From Falsihalocynthiibacter sp042445055 (GTDB lineage: Bacteria; Pseudomonadota; Alphaproteobacteria; Rhodobacterales; Rhodobacteraceae): a DNA stretch of 64,000 bases. Location of the stretch: NCBI RefSeq assembly GCF_042445055.1, contig NZ_CP170339.1, positions 2,852,001-2,916,000 of the forward strand, given 5' to 3'. Of this stretch, positions 35,801 through 45,213 are shown piece by piece. How positions within the stretch are numbered: the first letter of the stretch is position 1; each line of letters opens with the position of its first letter. The position numbers and the translations under genes were made by a program. The notes under the pieces were generated by a model that saw only the letters and a list, made by a program, of their open reading frames with translations, did no database searches and was not told the origin of the DNA.

Positions 35801-37258
35801 GTGAAAAAGCGTCTGGGGCAGAGTGTCCAATTCAGAGCGATTCTGTTTGCATTTTTTTGCATTCTTAATCTCGGTGCAACGACAGCGCACGCAGCTCCTT
35901 ATGCTGCGTATGTGATGGATGCCCGAACGGGAGAAATCCTGCATTCTCGGAACGCTGACACCCGTTTGCATCCTGCATCTCTCACTAAAATGATGACGCT
36001 TTATGTGGTGTTCGAGGCCGTTCGCAACGGTGAAATAAGCCTTGATACCAAAGTGTTAATCTCAAAAAAGGCCGCGAGCGAACCGCCATCCAAGCTTGGC
36101 CTTCGCTCTGGTCAACGCATCGAGCTTCGTTATCTTATTCGCGCTGCCTCTGTGAAATCGGCTAACGATGCTGCGACCGCACTTGGCGAAGCTATTTCAG
36201 GCAGCGAGGCCGCCTTTGCCCGCCGCATGAACCGCACTGCCAAAGCGATCGGCATGAACAGCACGACATTCAAGAATGCGCACGGCCTTACGGAAAGCGG
36301 TCATTTGTCGACCGCCGCCGATATGTCCAAGCTCGGACGCCAGTTATTTTATGACTATCCCGAATACTACAACTTGTTCTCACGCATTTCGACTGATGCG
36401 GGCATCAAGAAGGTATCAAACACCAACCGCCGCCTTCTAAGTGCATATAAAGGCGCCGATGGGATCAAAACGGGCTATACCAATGCCGCCGGTTTCAACC
36501 TTGTTGCATCGGCAGAGCGCGGTTCAACCCGTATCATTGCGACGGTGTTCGGTGGACGCTCCACCGCCACTCGGAACGCACGCGTTGCCGAATTGCTAGA
36601 CATGGGTTTCCAGCGCGCCCCTTCGCGCGTTGCTGTCCGCAAGCCACGCCGCCCTGCATATGTCGGCAACGTTGGTAGCGGATCGACCCAAGTTGCAAGT
36701 GCAACAAAAACCGCAGGCAAAACCATTCGCATCGTCACCGCAGTAAAATCGAGTCTGCGCCCGCTTGCGCGCCCCCTACCCGCTCAAACTATTACTGTTC
36801 CAAGCGACGCGATTGCAGCGGCACTTCAAGACACGATCAACGAAGCCGTCCGCGAGGCGCAAACCGTCAAGTTTGATGAGCTATCGCAAGCCACCCCAAC
36901 CGCTCGTCCGGGGGCTAGCAACCCGCCGAAAGAAAAAGTGGTGCTGGCCGCCGTTCGTCCGGAGCAAATTCCGGTTGAGCAAGAACCCGTTGTTGTAACG
37001 CGGATTTCAAACTCTGATGATCGCTTCTGGGGCGTGAATGTGGGAGTTTTCAACTCTCGCTATCAAGCAGAGCGCGCCCTTCTCAAGACAGCCCTGCGGG
37101 AAATGGCAACTCTTGATGGAACCATTCGCAAAGCGCAGAGCTCTAACAAAGGCTATCAGGCGAATTTCCTCGGCATGTCCAAGGACGCAGCAGAGCTAGC
37201 CTGTCGCCGCCTTACAGCGCGCAAAACACCTTGCAACGTGATCTCCCCAACGTCCTAA
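35801..37258 (+). CDS. D-alanyl-D-alanine carboxypeptidase with SPOR domain
   Basis: A 485-residue periplasmic penicillin-binding enzyme of the S11 family that trims peptidoglycan pentapeptides. A signal peptide (about 1-31, ending AHA) is present. Active-site motifs are SLTK (Ser60, Lys63), SAN (120-122) and KTG (223-225). A proline-rich linker follows, and the C-terminus (about 405-485) is a SPOR domain that binds denuded septal glycan, so it probably acts at division sites. The start is GTG. Its stop codon overlaps the antiparallel ccoS stop. Confidence 0.92.
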   Translation: MKKRLGQSVQFRAILFAFFCILNLGATTAHAAPYAAYVMDARTGEILHSRNADTRLHPASLTKMMTLYVVFEAVRNGEISLDTKVLISKKAASEPPSKLGLRSGQRIELRYLIRAASVKSANDAATALGEAISGSEAAFARRMNRTAKAIGMNSTTFKNAHGLTESGHLSTAADMSKLGRQLFYDYPEYYNLFSRISTDAGIKKVSNTNRRLLSAYKGADGIKTGYTNAAGFNLVASAERGSTRIIATVFGGRSTATRNARVAELLDMGFQRAPSRVAVRKPRRPAYVGNVGSGSTQVASATKTAGKTIRIVTAVKSSLRPLARPLPAQTITVPSDAIAAALQDTINEAVREAQTVKFDELSQATPTARPGASNPPKEKVVLAAVRPEQIPVEQEPVVVTRISNSDDRFWGVNVGVFNSRYQAERALLKTALREMATLDGTIRKAQSSNKGYQANFLGMSKDAAELACRRLTARKTPCNVISPTS

Positions 37259-37413
37259 GGGCGGGGGTGATCATCCCAATCTTTGCTTAGAACACGTTCG
37301 CCGTCGCCCTTCGGATCGTCGAACTGACCGCGCTTAAGCGCCCAGAAAAATCCGACCAACGCGAGAGATCCGAGCCCCAGAGAAATGGGTATGAGATAAG
37401 CGAGGATTTCCAT
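37255..37413 (-). CDS. ccoS: cbb3 oxidase maturation protein CcoS
   Basis: A 52-residue single-pass membrane protein: an N-terminal membrane helix (about 4-26) followed by WALKRGQFDDPKGDGERVL, the CcoS hallmark. CcoS is needed for heme and copper insertion into CcoN. It is the last gene of ccoG-H-I-S, starting 2 bases after the ccoI stop, and its TAG (37257-37255) overlaps the antiparallel carboxypeptidase stop (37256-37258). It is easily missed because of its size. Confidence 0.93.
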   Translation of the reverse strand: MEILAYLIPISLGLGSLALVGFFWALKRGQFDDPKGDGERVLSKDWDDHPRP

Positions 37414-37415
37414 GT

Positions 37416-39596
37416 CTACCTAAGTCGCAATGCATTCAACGACACCGTAATCGAACTCGCAGACATCGCCAAGGCCGCAGCAAGCGGCGTTGCCAGCCCA
37501 GCAACAGCAATCGGAACCGCAATTACATTATACAGCGTCGCGATCTGGAAGTTCTCACGGATACGTTTCGTCGCCTTGCGCGCAGTTGTCAGCGCCTTAG
37601 GAAGAGCCGACAAATCATTGCCCAAAAGCACGACATCGGATGCAACCCGTGCGGCATCGAGCGCCGACGCCGGCGACATCGACACATTTGCCGCAGCAAG
37701 AGCCGCAGTATCGTTCAGCCCGTCCCCAACCATCAAGACATGCTGCTTCTCCGTCAAAGAGCCAACAAACTCGGCCTTTTGTTGTGGAAGCACACCCGCG
37801 TGATAATTTGCAATCCCCAAGGTTTCGGCAAGCCGTTGGACCGCAGGCGCAGTATCGCCCGAGAGTAGATGGACCTCTACACCCATGTCCTGCAATCCAC
37901 GCACCGCTTGCTCAGCGCCTTCTCGAAGTCCGTCACGGAAAACAAATGCGACGGGCGCTGCGTCTCCGATTTTTAGGTATGTCGAAGGGCCATCGGCCGT
38001 TACATCTGTTGCGCCAACCCAATCGGCACGGCCTAACTTCACAGTCAGATCATTCCACACACCTTGCAAACCATAGCCCGGTTTCTCGCGAATTTCTGTA
38101 ACGTCTTGCGTTCTGTCGCAAGCCTCACTCAGGGCTTTGGCGAGGGGGTGATTAGAATGTGCTGCAAGCGTTGCGGCAACCTCCAGATCAATATCGGAGT
38201 GCGTACTCGCCAATTTCGGAGTGCCGGTTGTTAAGGTGCCGGTCTTGTCAAAAACCACGCATTCCACCTGCGCGAGCCGCTCAAGCGCGGTTTCGTGTTT
38301 GATTAACATTCCGCGTTTAAACAATCGGCCAGAGGCCGCCGTCGTCACCGCAGGCACCGCAAGGCCGAGCGCACATGGGCACGTGATGATCAACACCGCC
38401 GCCGCCACATTGAGGGCCTGCCGCATATCCCGCGTAAACACGTACCAGCCGACAAAGGACAACGCCGCAAGGATATGAACCCCCGGCGCATAAAGCTTGG
38501 CGGCTTGGTCCGCGAGCGAGGTATAGCGGCTGCGGCCACTTTCCGCGATTGCAACCAGATCCGCCATCTTATGCAGTGAACTCTCTCGCCCAATAGCGGT
38601 TGCTCGCACGGTGAGTGGCCCGGTGAGGTTAATCTCCCCAGCGCTGACTTCGCGACCGACCGTTGCAAACACTGGTAAACTTTCGCCTGTGAGAAGTGAG
38701 CGGTCGATCTCGCTTTCGCCCGACTCAATAATGCCGTCAACGGGCATACGCCCGCCGGGTTTCACAAGGATACTGTCGCCAACTCTCAACTCTGCAAGCG
38801 GTACTGTTTCGGTTTTCTTTGCGCCAACCGGCCCAGCAGTAACACGTTCCGCGCGCGGGACCTCAAGCGCTGCAAGCTCCTCGGCGGCGGAGCGCGCGAC
38901 TGCCCTTGTACGGTGGTCCAGATACCGCCCTGCGAGCAGGAAGCACGTAAGCGTCAACGCCGCATCAAAATATGCGTGCGCGCCCGAATGTGCCGTTTCA
39001 TAGAGGGATGTCCCAAGCGCCAAAGCAATTGCCAAGGCAATCGGTACATCCATGTTCATCCGACCCTTTCGAAGGGCGGAAAACGCATTCTTGAAAAACG
39101 GTTGCGCCGAAAATCCAATGGCGGGGATGGCTATTGCGGCGGAAATCCAATGGAACATATCGCGCGTAGCAGCCTCGGCACCAGACCAAACTGCAATCGA
39201 AAGCAACATCACGTTCATCGACGCAAAGCAGGCAACCGCAAGCCGCATCAACAACGCGCGCCCCGCCTTGTCGGTTTGTGTCGCGGCGATGCTTCCCGCA
39301 TCCAACTCATGCGCCTCGTATCCCGCACCTTCGAGCGTCGAGATAAGCTCATCAATACCAAGCTCAGGCGCGGCATCTATTTTGACACGTTTAAGTGTCA
39401 AGTTCACTCGCGCATCCGCCACGCCATCCGTCGCCATGAGCACCCGCTCAACCGTAGAAATACAAGCCGCGCAGTGCACGGTAGGCAGCGAAAGCGTGAC
39501 CGAAACGTGTTCGTGATTATTGCGCTGTGCCCGCTCTGCGAGGACTTCGGCCACGGGGGTCGAAGCACATGCAGGACAGGCGGCGATTGTGTTCAT
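37416..39596 (-). CDS. ccoI: Copper-translocating P-type ATPase CcoI
   Basis: A 726-residue P1B-type ATPase that supplies copper for cbb3 oxidase assembly. An N-terminal CPAC motif precedes a heavy-metal domain with CAAC (about 42-45). Membrane helices carry the ion-binding CPC in ITCPCALGL. The phosphorylation site is DKTGTLTTG, and the hinge is VGDGLNDTAAL. The overlap of 4 bases with ccoH and the 2-base gap to ccoS show tight coupling in the assembly operon. Confidence 0.94.
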   Translation of the reverse strand: MNTIAACPACASTPVAEVLAERAQRNNHEHVSVTLSLPTVHCAACISTVERVLMATDGVADARVNLTLKRVKIDAAPELGIDELISTLEGAGYEAHELDAGSIAATQTDKAGRALLMRLAVACFASMNVMLLSIAVWSGAEAATRDMFHWISAAIAIPAIGFSAQPFFKNAFSALRKGRMNMDVPIALAIALALGTSLYETAHSGAHAYFDAALTLTCFLLAGRYLDHRTRAVARSAAEELAALEVPRAERVTAGPVGAKKTETVPLAELRVGDSILVKPGGRMPVDGIIESGESEIDRSLLTGESLPVFATVGREVSAGEINLTGPLTVRATAIGRESSLHKMADLVAIAESGRSRYTSLADQAAKLYAPGVHILAALSFVGWYVFTRDMRQALNVAAAVLIITCPCALGLAVPAVTTAASGRLFKRGMLIKHETALERLAQVECVVFDKTGTLTTGTPKLASTHSDIDLEVAATLAAHSNHPLAKALSEACDRTQDVTEIREKPGYGLQGVWNDLTVKLGRADWVGATDVTADGPSTYLKIGDAAPVAFVFRDGLREGAEQAVRGLQDMGVEVHLLSGDTAPAVQRLAETLGIANYHAGVLPQQKAEFVGSLTEKQHVLMVGDGLNDTAALAAANVSMSPASALDAARVASDVVLLGNDLSALPKALTTARKATKRIRENFQIATLYNVIAVPIAVAGLATPLAAALAMSASSITVSLNALRLR

Positions 39597-40057
39597 TTTT
39601 CTGCCTTTACGTGAATGACCACACGCTGACGAAATGGCGTACCGTCCGGTGCGATCGCTTCCATTCTAAAGTTCCAGTTCCCCACCCCTAGCGTCGCAGG
39701 CGTGCTATAGACACCATTCGCGAAGGTGAATTCAGGCGTGCTGTCCGACTGACGGTGGGTCGCTCGCCCGAGTATACCCGTTAAGCCTTGAACTTCCACG
39801 GGTGCCCCCGTTTTGTCTGTGATGGCGATCTCTAGAACGCCGTCGGCATAGGTCGGCTCGACAGTCCAGCCTAGCGCTACTTGCGCCGCACGATCATCGT
39901 CGAAATGCTGGCTTGCAACATAGGAGTTCTTTACCTCAAGCCCTGGGAACGTGCTCACCGCGAAGTAAGCCATCGTGAGATTAACGCCGATGATAATCGC
40001 AAATGCGCCCGTTACGACGAAGAAGACATGACGCCCTGTGATGGTTTTATCGCTCAT
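39593..40057 (-). CDS. ccoH: FixH family protein CcoH
   Basis: A 154-residue inner-membrane protein with one N-terminal helix (about 12-35; VFFVVTGAFAIIIGVNLTMA) and a periplasmic beta domain typical of FixH. It is required for stable cbb3 oxidase assembly. It overlaps both neighbours, ccoG and ccoI, by 4 bases. Confidence 0.92.
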   Translation of the reverse strand: MSDKTITGRHVFFVVTGAFAIIIGVNLTMAYFAVSTFPGLEVKNSYVASQHFDDDRAAQVALGWTVEPTYADGVLEIAITDKTGAPVEVQGLTGILGRATHRQSDSTPEFTFANGVYSTPATLGVGNWNFRMEAIAPDGTPFRQRVVIHVKAEK

Positions 40058-41493
40058 TTTGAGTTTCCATTGAATATCGTATCTTTGTAAGCCCGCTCGT
40101 TATCGAGCGTGTCTTCAATCCACAATCGCACATCCGTACGATCAGATGTCGCTGCAACCGATCCCGTCGGCGCCACGATATGTACACGCTGAAGGAAAGT
40201 TGCATCTGGTGGCACAGAGGTAATCAAATCATCTTTACCTTCAAGCACAACTTGTAGGTCTTCTTCGCCCGTGGCCGAAACCGAGAACTCGCGCTCTTCG
40301 CCATGTTTGTTCCGAATACGGACTTCATATGTGTTGCGGATGGAGCCATCAGAAAGCGTGACATATGTCGGGTTACGCACCGGCGAAACCACAAAATCAA
40401 TGTCGCTGCGGATGAAGAGCGCGAACAGAAGCGCCAGCCCAACTGAGGACCACAGCACCGTGTAAACAATCGTGCGTGGGCGTAAAATATGCCGAAGGAG
40501 CGGACGCGGTGGTTTGCCCGCCATCTCGTTTTGCTCATCCGTGAGCGCCATATAGTCAATCAGTCCGCGCGGCTTCCCGATACGGTCCATGACCTCATCA
40601 CATGCATCAATGCAAAGCGCACAGGTGATGCACTCAAGCTGCTGTCCATCGCGAATATCGATGCCAACAGGACACACATTCACACAGGCCATACAGTCGA
40701 TACAATCGCCCTGCGCCACTTCATGTTCGTTCTCTTTGGGATGGCGATGCAACTTCCCTCGTGGCTCACCGCGCCAGTGGCGGTAGGCGACCAAGAGCGT
40801 ATCTTCGTCCGTCATCGCCGCCTGAATGCGCGGCCAAGGGCACATGTAAATACAAATCTGTTCCCGCAAGAAACCACCAAAAACGAATGTTGTCAGCGTG
40901 AGAATCGCAATCGTCGTATAGGCAATGGGATGCGCGTTCCCTGTCACAAGGTCCACTGCCAGCGTCGGCGCATCAGTGAAATAGAACACCCACGCCCCGC
41001 CAGTCGCCATCGCGATCAAAAGCCAAACCACCCATTTTGTTATGCGTAGACGGATTTTGCGCGCGTCCCACTTTGCATTCCAAAGTCGAACGCGGGCGTT
41101 TCGATCACCGTCGATCCACCGTTCAACCAAGATAAATAAGTCTGTCCAGACCGTCTGAGGGCAGGCATATCCACACCAAACGCGGCCAAGGGCTGAGGTA
41201 AACAGGAACAGCCCCAGCCCCGCCATAATCAACAGCCCGGCGACGAAATAAAACTCGTGCGGCCAAATCTCGATCCAGAAGAAGAAGAAGCGACGGTTCG
41301 CAAGGTCCACAAGTACGGCCTGATCCGACAGGCTCTCTCCGCGATCCCAACGAACCCAAGGCAGCAAGTAATAGATCCCAAGCGTCACGCCCATGATCCA
41401 CCATTTCAGATTTCTGAATACGCCCGAGACACGTCGAGGGAATATCGGCTCTCGTGCAGCATAGAGCTTGGGGGGTGTTTCTGAGGTACTCAA
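40054..41493 (-). CDS. ccoG: cbb3 oxidase accessory protein CcoG (RdxB-like)
   Basis: A 479-residue membrane iron-sulfur protein thought to reduce copper for CcoN assembly. It has several membrane helices, a CGYACPQTVW motif, and two 4Fe-4S motifs: CIDCMACVNVCPVG and CITCALCIDAC. The C-terminus is an immunoglobulin-like periplasmic domain. I prefer a TTG start at 41493, because GGAGG lies 5 bases upstream and the homologous N-terminus begins there; a GTG at 41520 is the alternative. Confidence 0.92.
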   Translation of the reverse strand: MSTSETPPKLYAAREPIFPRRVSGVFRNLKWWIMGVTLGIYYLLPWVRWDRGESLSDQAVLVDLANRRFFFFWIEIWPHEFYFVAGLLIMAGLGLFLFTSALGRVWCGYACPQTVWTDLFILVERWIDGDRNARVRLWNAKWDARKIRLRITKWVVWLLIAMATGGAWVFYFTDAPTLAVDLVTGNAHPIAYTTIAILTLTTFVFGGFLREQICIYMCPWPRIQAAMTDEDTLLVAYRHWRGEPRGKLHRHPKENEHEVAQGDCIDCMACVNVCPVGIDIRDGQQLECITCALCIDACDEVMDRIGKPRGLIDYMALTDEQNEMAGKPPRPLLRHILRPRTIVYTVLWSSVGLALLFALFIRSDIDFVVSPVRNPTYVTLSDGSIRNTYEVRIRNKHGEEREFSVSATGEEDLQVVLEGKDDLITSVPPDATFLQRVHIVAPTGSVAATSDRTDVRLWIEDTLDNERAYKDTIFNGNSK

Positions 41494-41626
41494 TTCTGCC
41501 TCCGTAAGCCGTTTGTGCACCGACGACAGGTCGGTGCACTCTGGGTCTAGAGTTTCATACGGGACACGCGCTGTCTCTGCGACAATGAGTGCCCTGCGCG
41601 GCTAGGTCGCAGGGGCGTTGCAGGGG

Positions 41627-42487
41627 CTATTCGCCGCCGCCCAACCCGTGAACATAAATCGCAACCGCGCGAATATCCGACTCGCTCAAGCGCTCGTTCC
41701 ACGCAGGCATCACGCCAAAGCGGCTGTACGTCACGGTTTGTGTTAGCGTCTCTCGATCTCCGCCGAAAAGCCAGATCGCATCAGTAATATTCGGCGCGCC
41801 TTGTTCACGGTCACCCTTGCCGTCCTCACCATGACAGGCAGCACAGTTATCCGCAAAGATCGTCTCGCCCTGTGCGGCTAGGCCTTGGTCGGCTTCGCCT
41901 CCAGAGATATCGAGAACATATTCTACGACCTGTTCAATCTCTTCAGGCTCAAGAATTTCGCCAAACGCGGGCATTTCAGAATACCGTGCATCTTCGTTGG
42001 TTTCGTTGCGGATGCCGACTTCGATGGTGTGACGGATCGACTCGATGTCACCGCCCCACAGCCAGTCGTTATCCAGCAAATTCGGGAAGCCAACCGCCCC
42101 CGCGGCGCCAGAACCGTGGCATTGCGAACACCACGTTGCGAACACGGCGGAGCCATTTGCGTTAGCAAAGTGCAGCAAATCGGCGTCGTTCGATACTTCG
42201 GTAAGGTCGGTCTCAACCAACTGCGTCCGCAGGCCCGAGTTCATTTCATCGAAACGTTTGATTTCTTCGGCAACTTCCGCACGTGTCGAATGGCCCAGAA
42301 TACCTTGCGTGGCGCGGTTCACCAGCGGCCAAGCGGGATACGCGATCGTATAGCCAATCCCCCAGACAATCGTCGCATAGAATGTCCAGAGCCACCAACG
42401 CGGCATCGGGTTGTCAAACTCCTGAATCCCGTCCCAGCTATGGCCGGTTGTTTTTGGATCTTCTTTTTTAACTGGCTTCTTTGACAT
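41627..42487 (-). CDS. ccoP: cbb3 oxidase diheme subunit III CcoP
   Basis: A 286-residue membrane-anchored cytochrome c subunit. One helix (about 32-52) is followed by two c-type heme motifs, CSQCH (about 117-121) and CAACH (about 215-219), each with downstream Met ligands. It passes electrons from soluble or membrane cytochrome c to CcoO. AAGGAGG precedes the ATG, 2 bases after the ccoQ stop. A 133-base gap separates it from the likely ccoG start. Confidence 0.95.
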   Translation of the reverse strand: MSKKPVKKEDPKTTGHSWDGIQEFDNPMPRWWLWTFYATIVWGIGYTIAYPAWPLVNRATQGILGHSTRAEVAEEIKRFDEMNSGLRTQLVETDLTEVSNDADLLHFANANGSAVFATWCSQCHGSGAAGAVGFPNLLDNDWLWGGDIESIRHTIEVGIRNETNEDARYSEMPAFGEILEPEEIEQVVEYVLDISGGEADQGLAAQGETIFADNCAACHGEDGKGDREQGAPNITDAIWLFGGDRETLTQTVTYSRFGVMPAWNERLSESDIRAVAIYVHGLGGGE

Positions 42488-42489
42488 GG

Positions 42490-42684
42490 TTACGCCTCCT
42501 TCGCTTGGGCGTTCGGGGCCGCATCTGGTGCGGGATGATCTTCGTGATTGAACGGTATGCTTGCCGTCTCACGATAGATTTTTTTGCTGCCGGGGCGAAA
42601 AACCCAGACGAACACACCCAGAAAGAAAAGGAACATCAATAGCAGTACCCAGCTATCGGCGAATTCACGTAGTACAGTATACAT
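42490..42684 (-). CDS. ccoQ: cbb3 oxidase subunit CcoQ
   Basis: A 64-residue single-helix protein: a membrane segment (about 11-30; SWVLLLMFLFFLGVFVWVF) then the R-P-G-S-K-K stretch typical of CcoQ. It stabilises the oxidase in oxygen. AGGAGG lies 6 bases before the ATG, and it sits between ccoO and ccoP as in other species. Confidence 0.93.
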   Translation of the reverse strand: MYTVLREFADSWVLLLMFLFFLGVFVWVFRPGSKKIYRETASIPFNHEDHPAPDAAPNAQAKEA

Positions 42685-42693
42685 CGCGTCCTC

Positions 42694-43419
42694 CTAGCGG
42701 TCCGGATCGGGTGTGAAGGTCGAGAAATCAACCAGCGTCCCGAGCATCTGCAAATAGGCAACCAATGCGTCCGTCTCTGAAATCCCCGGCTTGGTATCGA
42801 AGTTACGAACCTGTGCCTTGGGATAACGAGCGAGCATATCGTCATAGTCGCTATCTGGATCGGCTTGCGCGAGGAAATCCGCCTGCGCATTTTCGATCAT
42901 TTCATCGGTGTACGGAACACCCACTCGTTTATGCGCCTGAAGAAGGTCGCCGATATACTTTCCATCGAGCAAGTTATCCTCAAGGAAGCCATATTTCGGC
43001 ATGATCGACTCAGGCACAACGGATTGCGGGTCATGCAGGTGAGCAACATGCCACTCATCCGAGTAGCGTCCACCAACGCGCGCAAGATCCGGCCCTGTAC
43101 GCTTTGAGCCCCATTGGAACGGGTGATCATACATACTCTCTGCCGCCAAACTATAGTGACCATAGCGCTCTACTTCGTCGCGCATTGGGCGGATCATCTG
43201 GCTGTGACAGACATAGCACCCTTCGCGAATATAGACATCACGCCCCGCCAATTCGAGCGGGGAATAGGGCCGCATGCCATCCACTTCCTCAATCGTGTTT
43301 TCGAGATAAAAGAGCGGCGCGATCTCTACGATGCCCCCGACGGACACCACCAAAAGGCTTCCGACGAGAAGGAGAGTTGCGTTTTTCTCAATGACTTTAT
43401 GTTTGTCGAGAATTCCCAT
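42694..43419 (-). CDS. ccoO: cbb3 oxidase monoheme subunit II CcoO
   Basis: A 241-residue membrane cytochrome c. An N-terminal anchor helix (about 11-35) precedes the heme motif CYVCHSQM, with the family's GRDVYIREG sequence just before it. It relays electrons from CcoP to CcoN. The ATG at 43419 follows AAGGAGG; a longer frame to 43479 would intrude into ccoN and is rejected. Confidence 0.96.
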   Translation of the reverse strand: MGILDKHKVIEKNATLLLVGSLLVVSVGGIVEIAPLFYLENTIEEVDGMRPYSPLELAGRDVYIREGCYVCHSQMIRPMRDEVERYGHYSLAAESMYDHPFQWGSKRTGPDLARVGGRYSDEWHVAHLHDPQSVVPESIMPKYGFLEDNLLDGKYIGDLLQAHKRVGVPYTDEMIENAQADFLAQADPDSDYDDMLARYPKAQVRNFDTKPGISETDALVAYLQMLGTLVDFSTFTPDPDR

Positions 43420-43432
43420 ATCTGAACCCTCC

Positions 43433-45025
43433 TTATTCTGCGGCGGCCATTGCAGGGGCCTTTTCAGGGGCCCGCACAACAGTCATCCAGAGGTTATATG
43501 CCATGATCAGGGAGCCAGCGAGGAACAACACCCCACCAAGGCCACGCACAACCAACATCGGGAACTTAGGTCCAAGCGTGTCTGCGAACGCCCACACGAG
43601 GAAGCCTTGCGAGTCTACTTCGCGCCACATCAGGCCCTCCATAATCCCGGTTACCCACATCGACGCGGCATAGAAAACGATACCGATCGTCGCGAGCCAG
43701 AAGTGCCAGTTCACAAGTTTCAGCGAGTATAGGCCTTCTTTGTTCCAGAGTTTCGGGAACATATAGTACAGCGCCCCAAACGTGATCATGCCGTTCCAAC
43801 CAAGCGCACCGGAATGCACGTGACCAATGGTCCAGTCGGTATAGTGGCTAAGAGAGTTCACAGCCTTGATCGACATCATCGGCCCTTCGAATGTGGACAT
43901 CCCATAGAAACCAATCGCGACAACCATCATCCGAATAACCGGATCGGTACGCAGCTTGTCCCATGCGCCAGAAAGCGTCATCAGACCGTTGATCATACCA
44001 CCCCAGCTCGGCATCCAGAGGATGATCGAGAACACCATACCAAGTGTCGATGCCCATTCCGGCAACGCTGTATAGTGAAGGTGGTGTGGGCCCGCCCAGA
44101 TATAGATAAAGATCAGCGCCCAAAAGTGGATGATCGAAAGTTTATAGGAATAAACAGGACGCTCTGCTTGCTTGGGGACGAAATAGTACATCATCCCGAG
44201 GAAGCCCGCCGTGAGGAAAAACCCAACCGCGTTGTGCCCATACCACCACTGCGTCATCGCGTCTTGTACGCCCGCAAAAAGCTGAACAGAGCGCGAGCCA
44301 AAGATCGAGACAGGCATACTAAGGTTGTTGACGATATGCAGCATGGCGATGGTTACGATAAAGGACAGATAGAACCAGTTCGCCACATAGATGTGCTTTT
44401 CTTTGCGGGACATAATCGTGCCGAGGTACACCATGAGATAGGCGACCCAAACGACGGTTAGCCAGATATCAACGTACCATTCGGGCTCCGCGTATTCTTT
44501 GGATTGTGTCGCGCCCAAGAGATATCCAGTCGCGGCCAATACGATAAAGAGGTTGTAGCCCCAGAACACAAACCAAGCCAAATTACCGCCCCAAAGCCGC
44601 ACCGCCGACGTGCGCTGAACGACATAAAAGCTTGTACAGATCAATGCGTTACCGCCAAACGCGAAAATAACCGCCGAGGTATGCAACGGACGCAAGCGCC
44701 CAAAGTTCGCATAACCCTGCGCCCATTCAAAGTTCAGTTCGGGAAAGGCGAGCTGGAACGCAATGAACGTCCCCGCCAGAAAACCGACTACACCCCAGAA
44801 AACAGTGGCAATGGCCCCCGCGCGGATTACGTCATCCATATATCCGGTTTCTGCTGGCTTCTTGGGTTCGCCAGTCTGGCGCAGCGTCCAGATAAACAGC
44901 CCAGCAGCCACAGCCATAATCAGTATGGCGTGCACCTGATAAGCAAAATCTCTTGCATAGTTTGCAGCAATGGCAGCGAGAAGTGCCACCATCGCAAGCA
45001 AGAGTAGCTTAATATAATCCCACAT
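43433..45025 (-). CDS. ccoN: cbb3 cytochrome c oxidase catalytic subunit I CcoN
   Basis: A 530-residue heme-copper oxidase core subunit with about twelve membrane helices. His-rich segments WWYGHNAVGFFLTAGF, GPHHLHY and HVHSGALGWNGM carry the low-spin heme, CuB and active-site ligands. It reduces oxygen with high affinity. It is the first gene of ccoNOQP and an FNR box lies 87 bases upstream of its start. Confidence 0.97.
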   Translation of the reverse strand: MWDYIKLLLLAMVALLAAIAANYARDFAYQVHAILIMAVAAGLFIWTLRQTGEPKKPAETGYMDDVIRAGAIATVFWGVVGFLAGTFIAFQLAFPELNFEWAQGYANFGRLRPLHTSAVIFAFGGNALICTSFYVVQRTSAVRLWGGNLAWFVFWGYNLFIVLAATGYLLGATQSKEYAEPEWYVDIWLTVVWVAYLMVYLGTIMSRKEKHIYVANWFYLSFIVTIAMLHIVNNLSMPVSIFGSRSVQLFAGVQDAMTQWWYGHNAVGFFLTAGFLGMMYYFVPKQAERPVYSYKLSIIHFWALIFIYIWAGPHHLHYTALPEWASTLGMVFSIILWMPSWGGMINGLMTLSGAWDKLRTDPVIRMMVVAIGFYGMSTFEGPMMSIKAVNSLSHYTDWTIGHVHSGALGWNGMITFGALYYMFPKLWNKEGLYSLKLVNWHFWLATIGIVFYAASMWVTGIMEGLMWREVDSQGFLVWAFADTLGPKFPMLVVRGLGGVLFLAGSLIMAYNLWMTVVRAPEKAPAMAAAE

Positions 45026-45111
45026 TTTCTGTCCCTTTATCTTTTCCCGCTCAAAATATCGCGCGGGGTGTTCTCAATCGACGGGTATCTTCTTCAGCCT
45101 AGTCCCGCGCT

Positions 45112-45125
45112 TTGATCTATGTCAA
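45112..45125. promoter_or_regulatory. FNR box between ccoN and the universal stress gene
   Basis: TTGAT-CTAT-GTCAA matches the FNR/FnrL consensus TTGAT-N4-ATCAA at 9 of 10 positions. It sits almost exactly midway between the divergent start codons (about 86-88 bases from each), so it could activate either or both. A TAGATG about 28 bases downstream on the plus strand could be the -10 of a class II promoter for the stress gene. Confidence 0.75.
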
Positions 45126-45213
45126 TTTCTACGTTCAATCATTTGCTAGATGTAGATCATGTGCCTATCGTTTATTATTAACGCATTAAGCAGCAATCAT
45201 TAAGGAGGCGACT

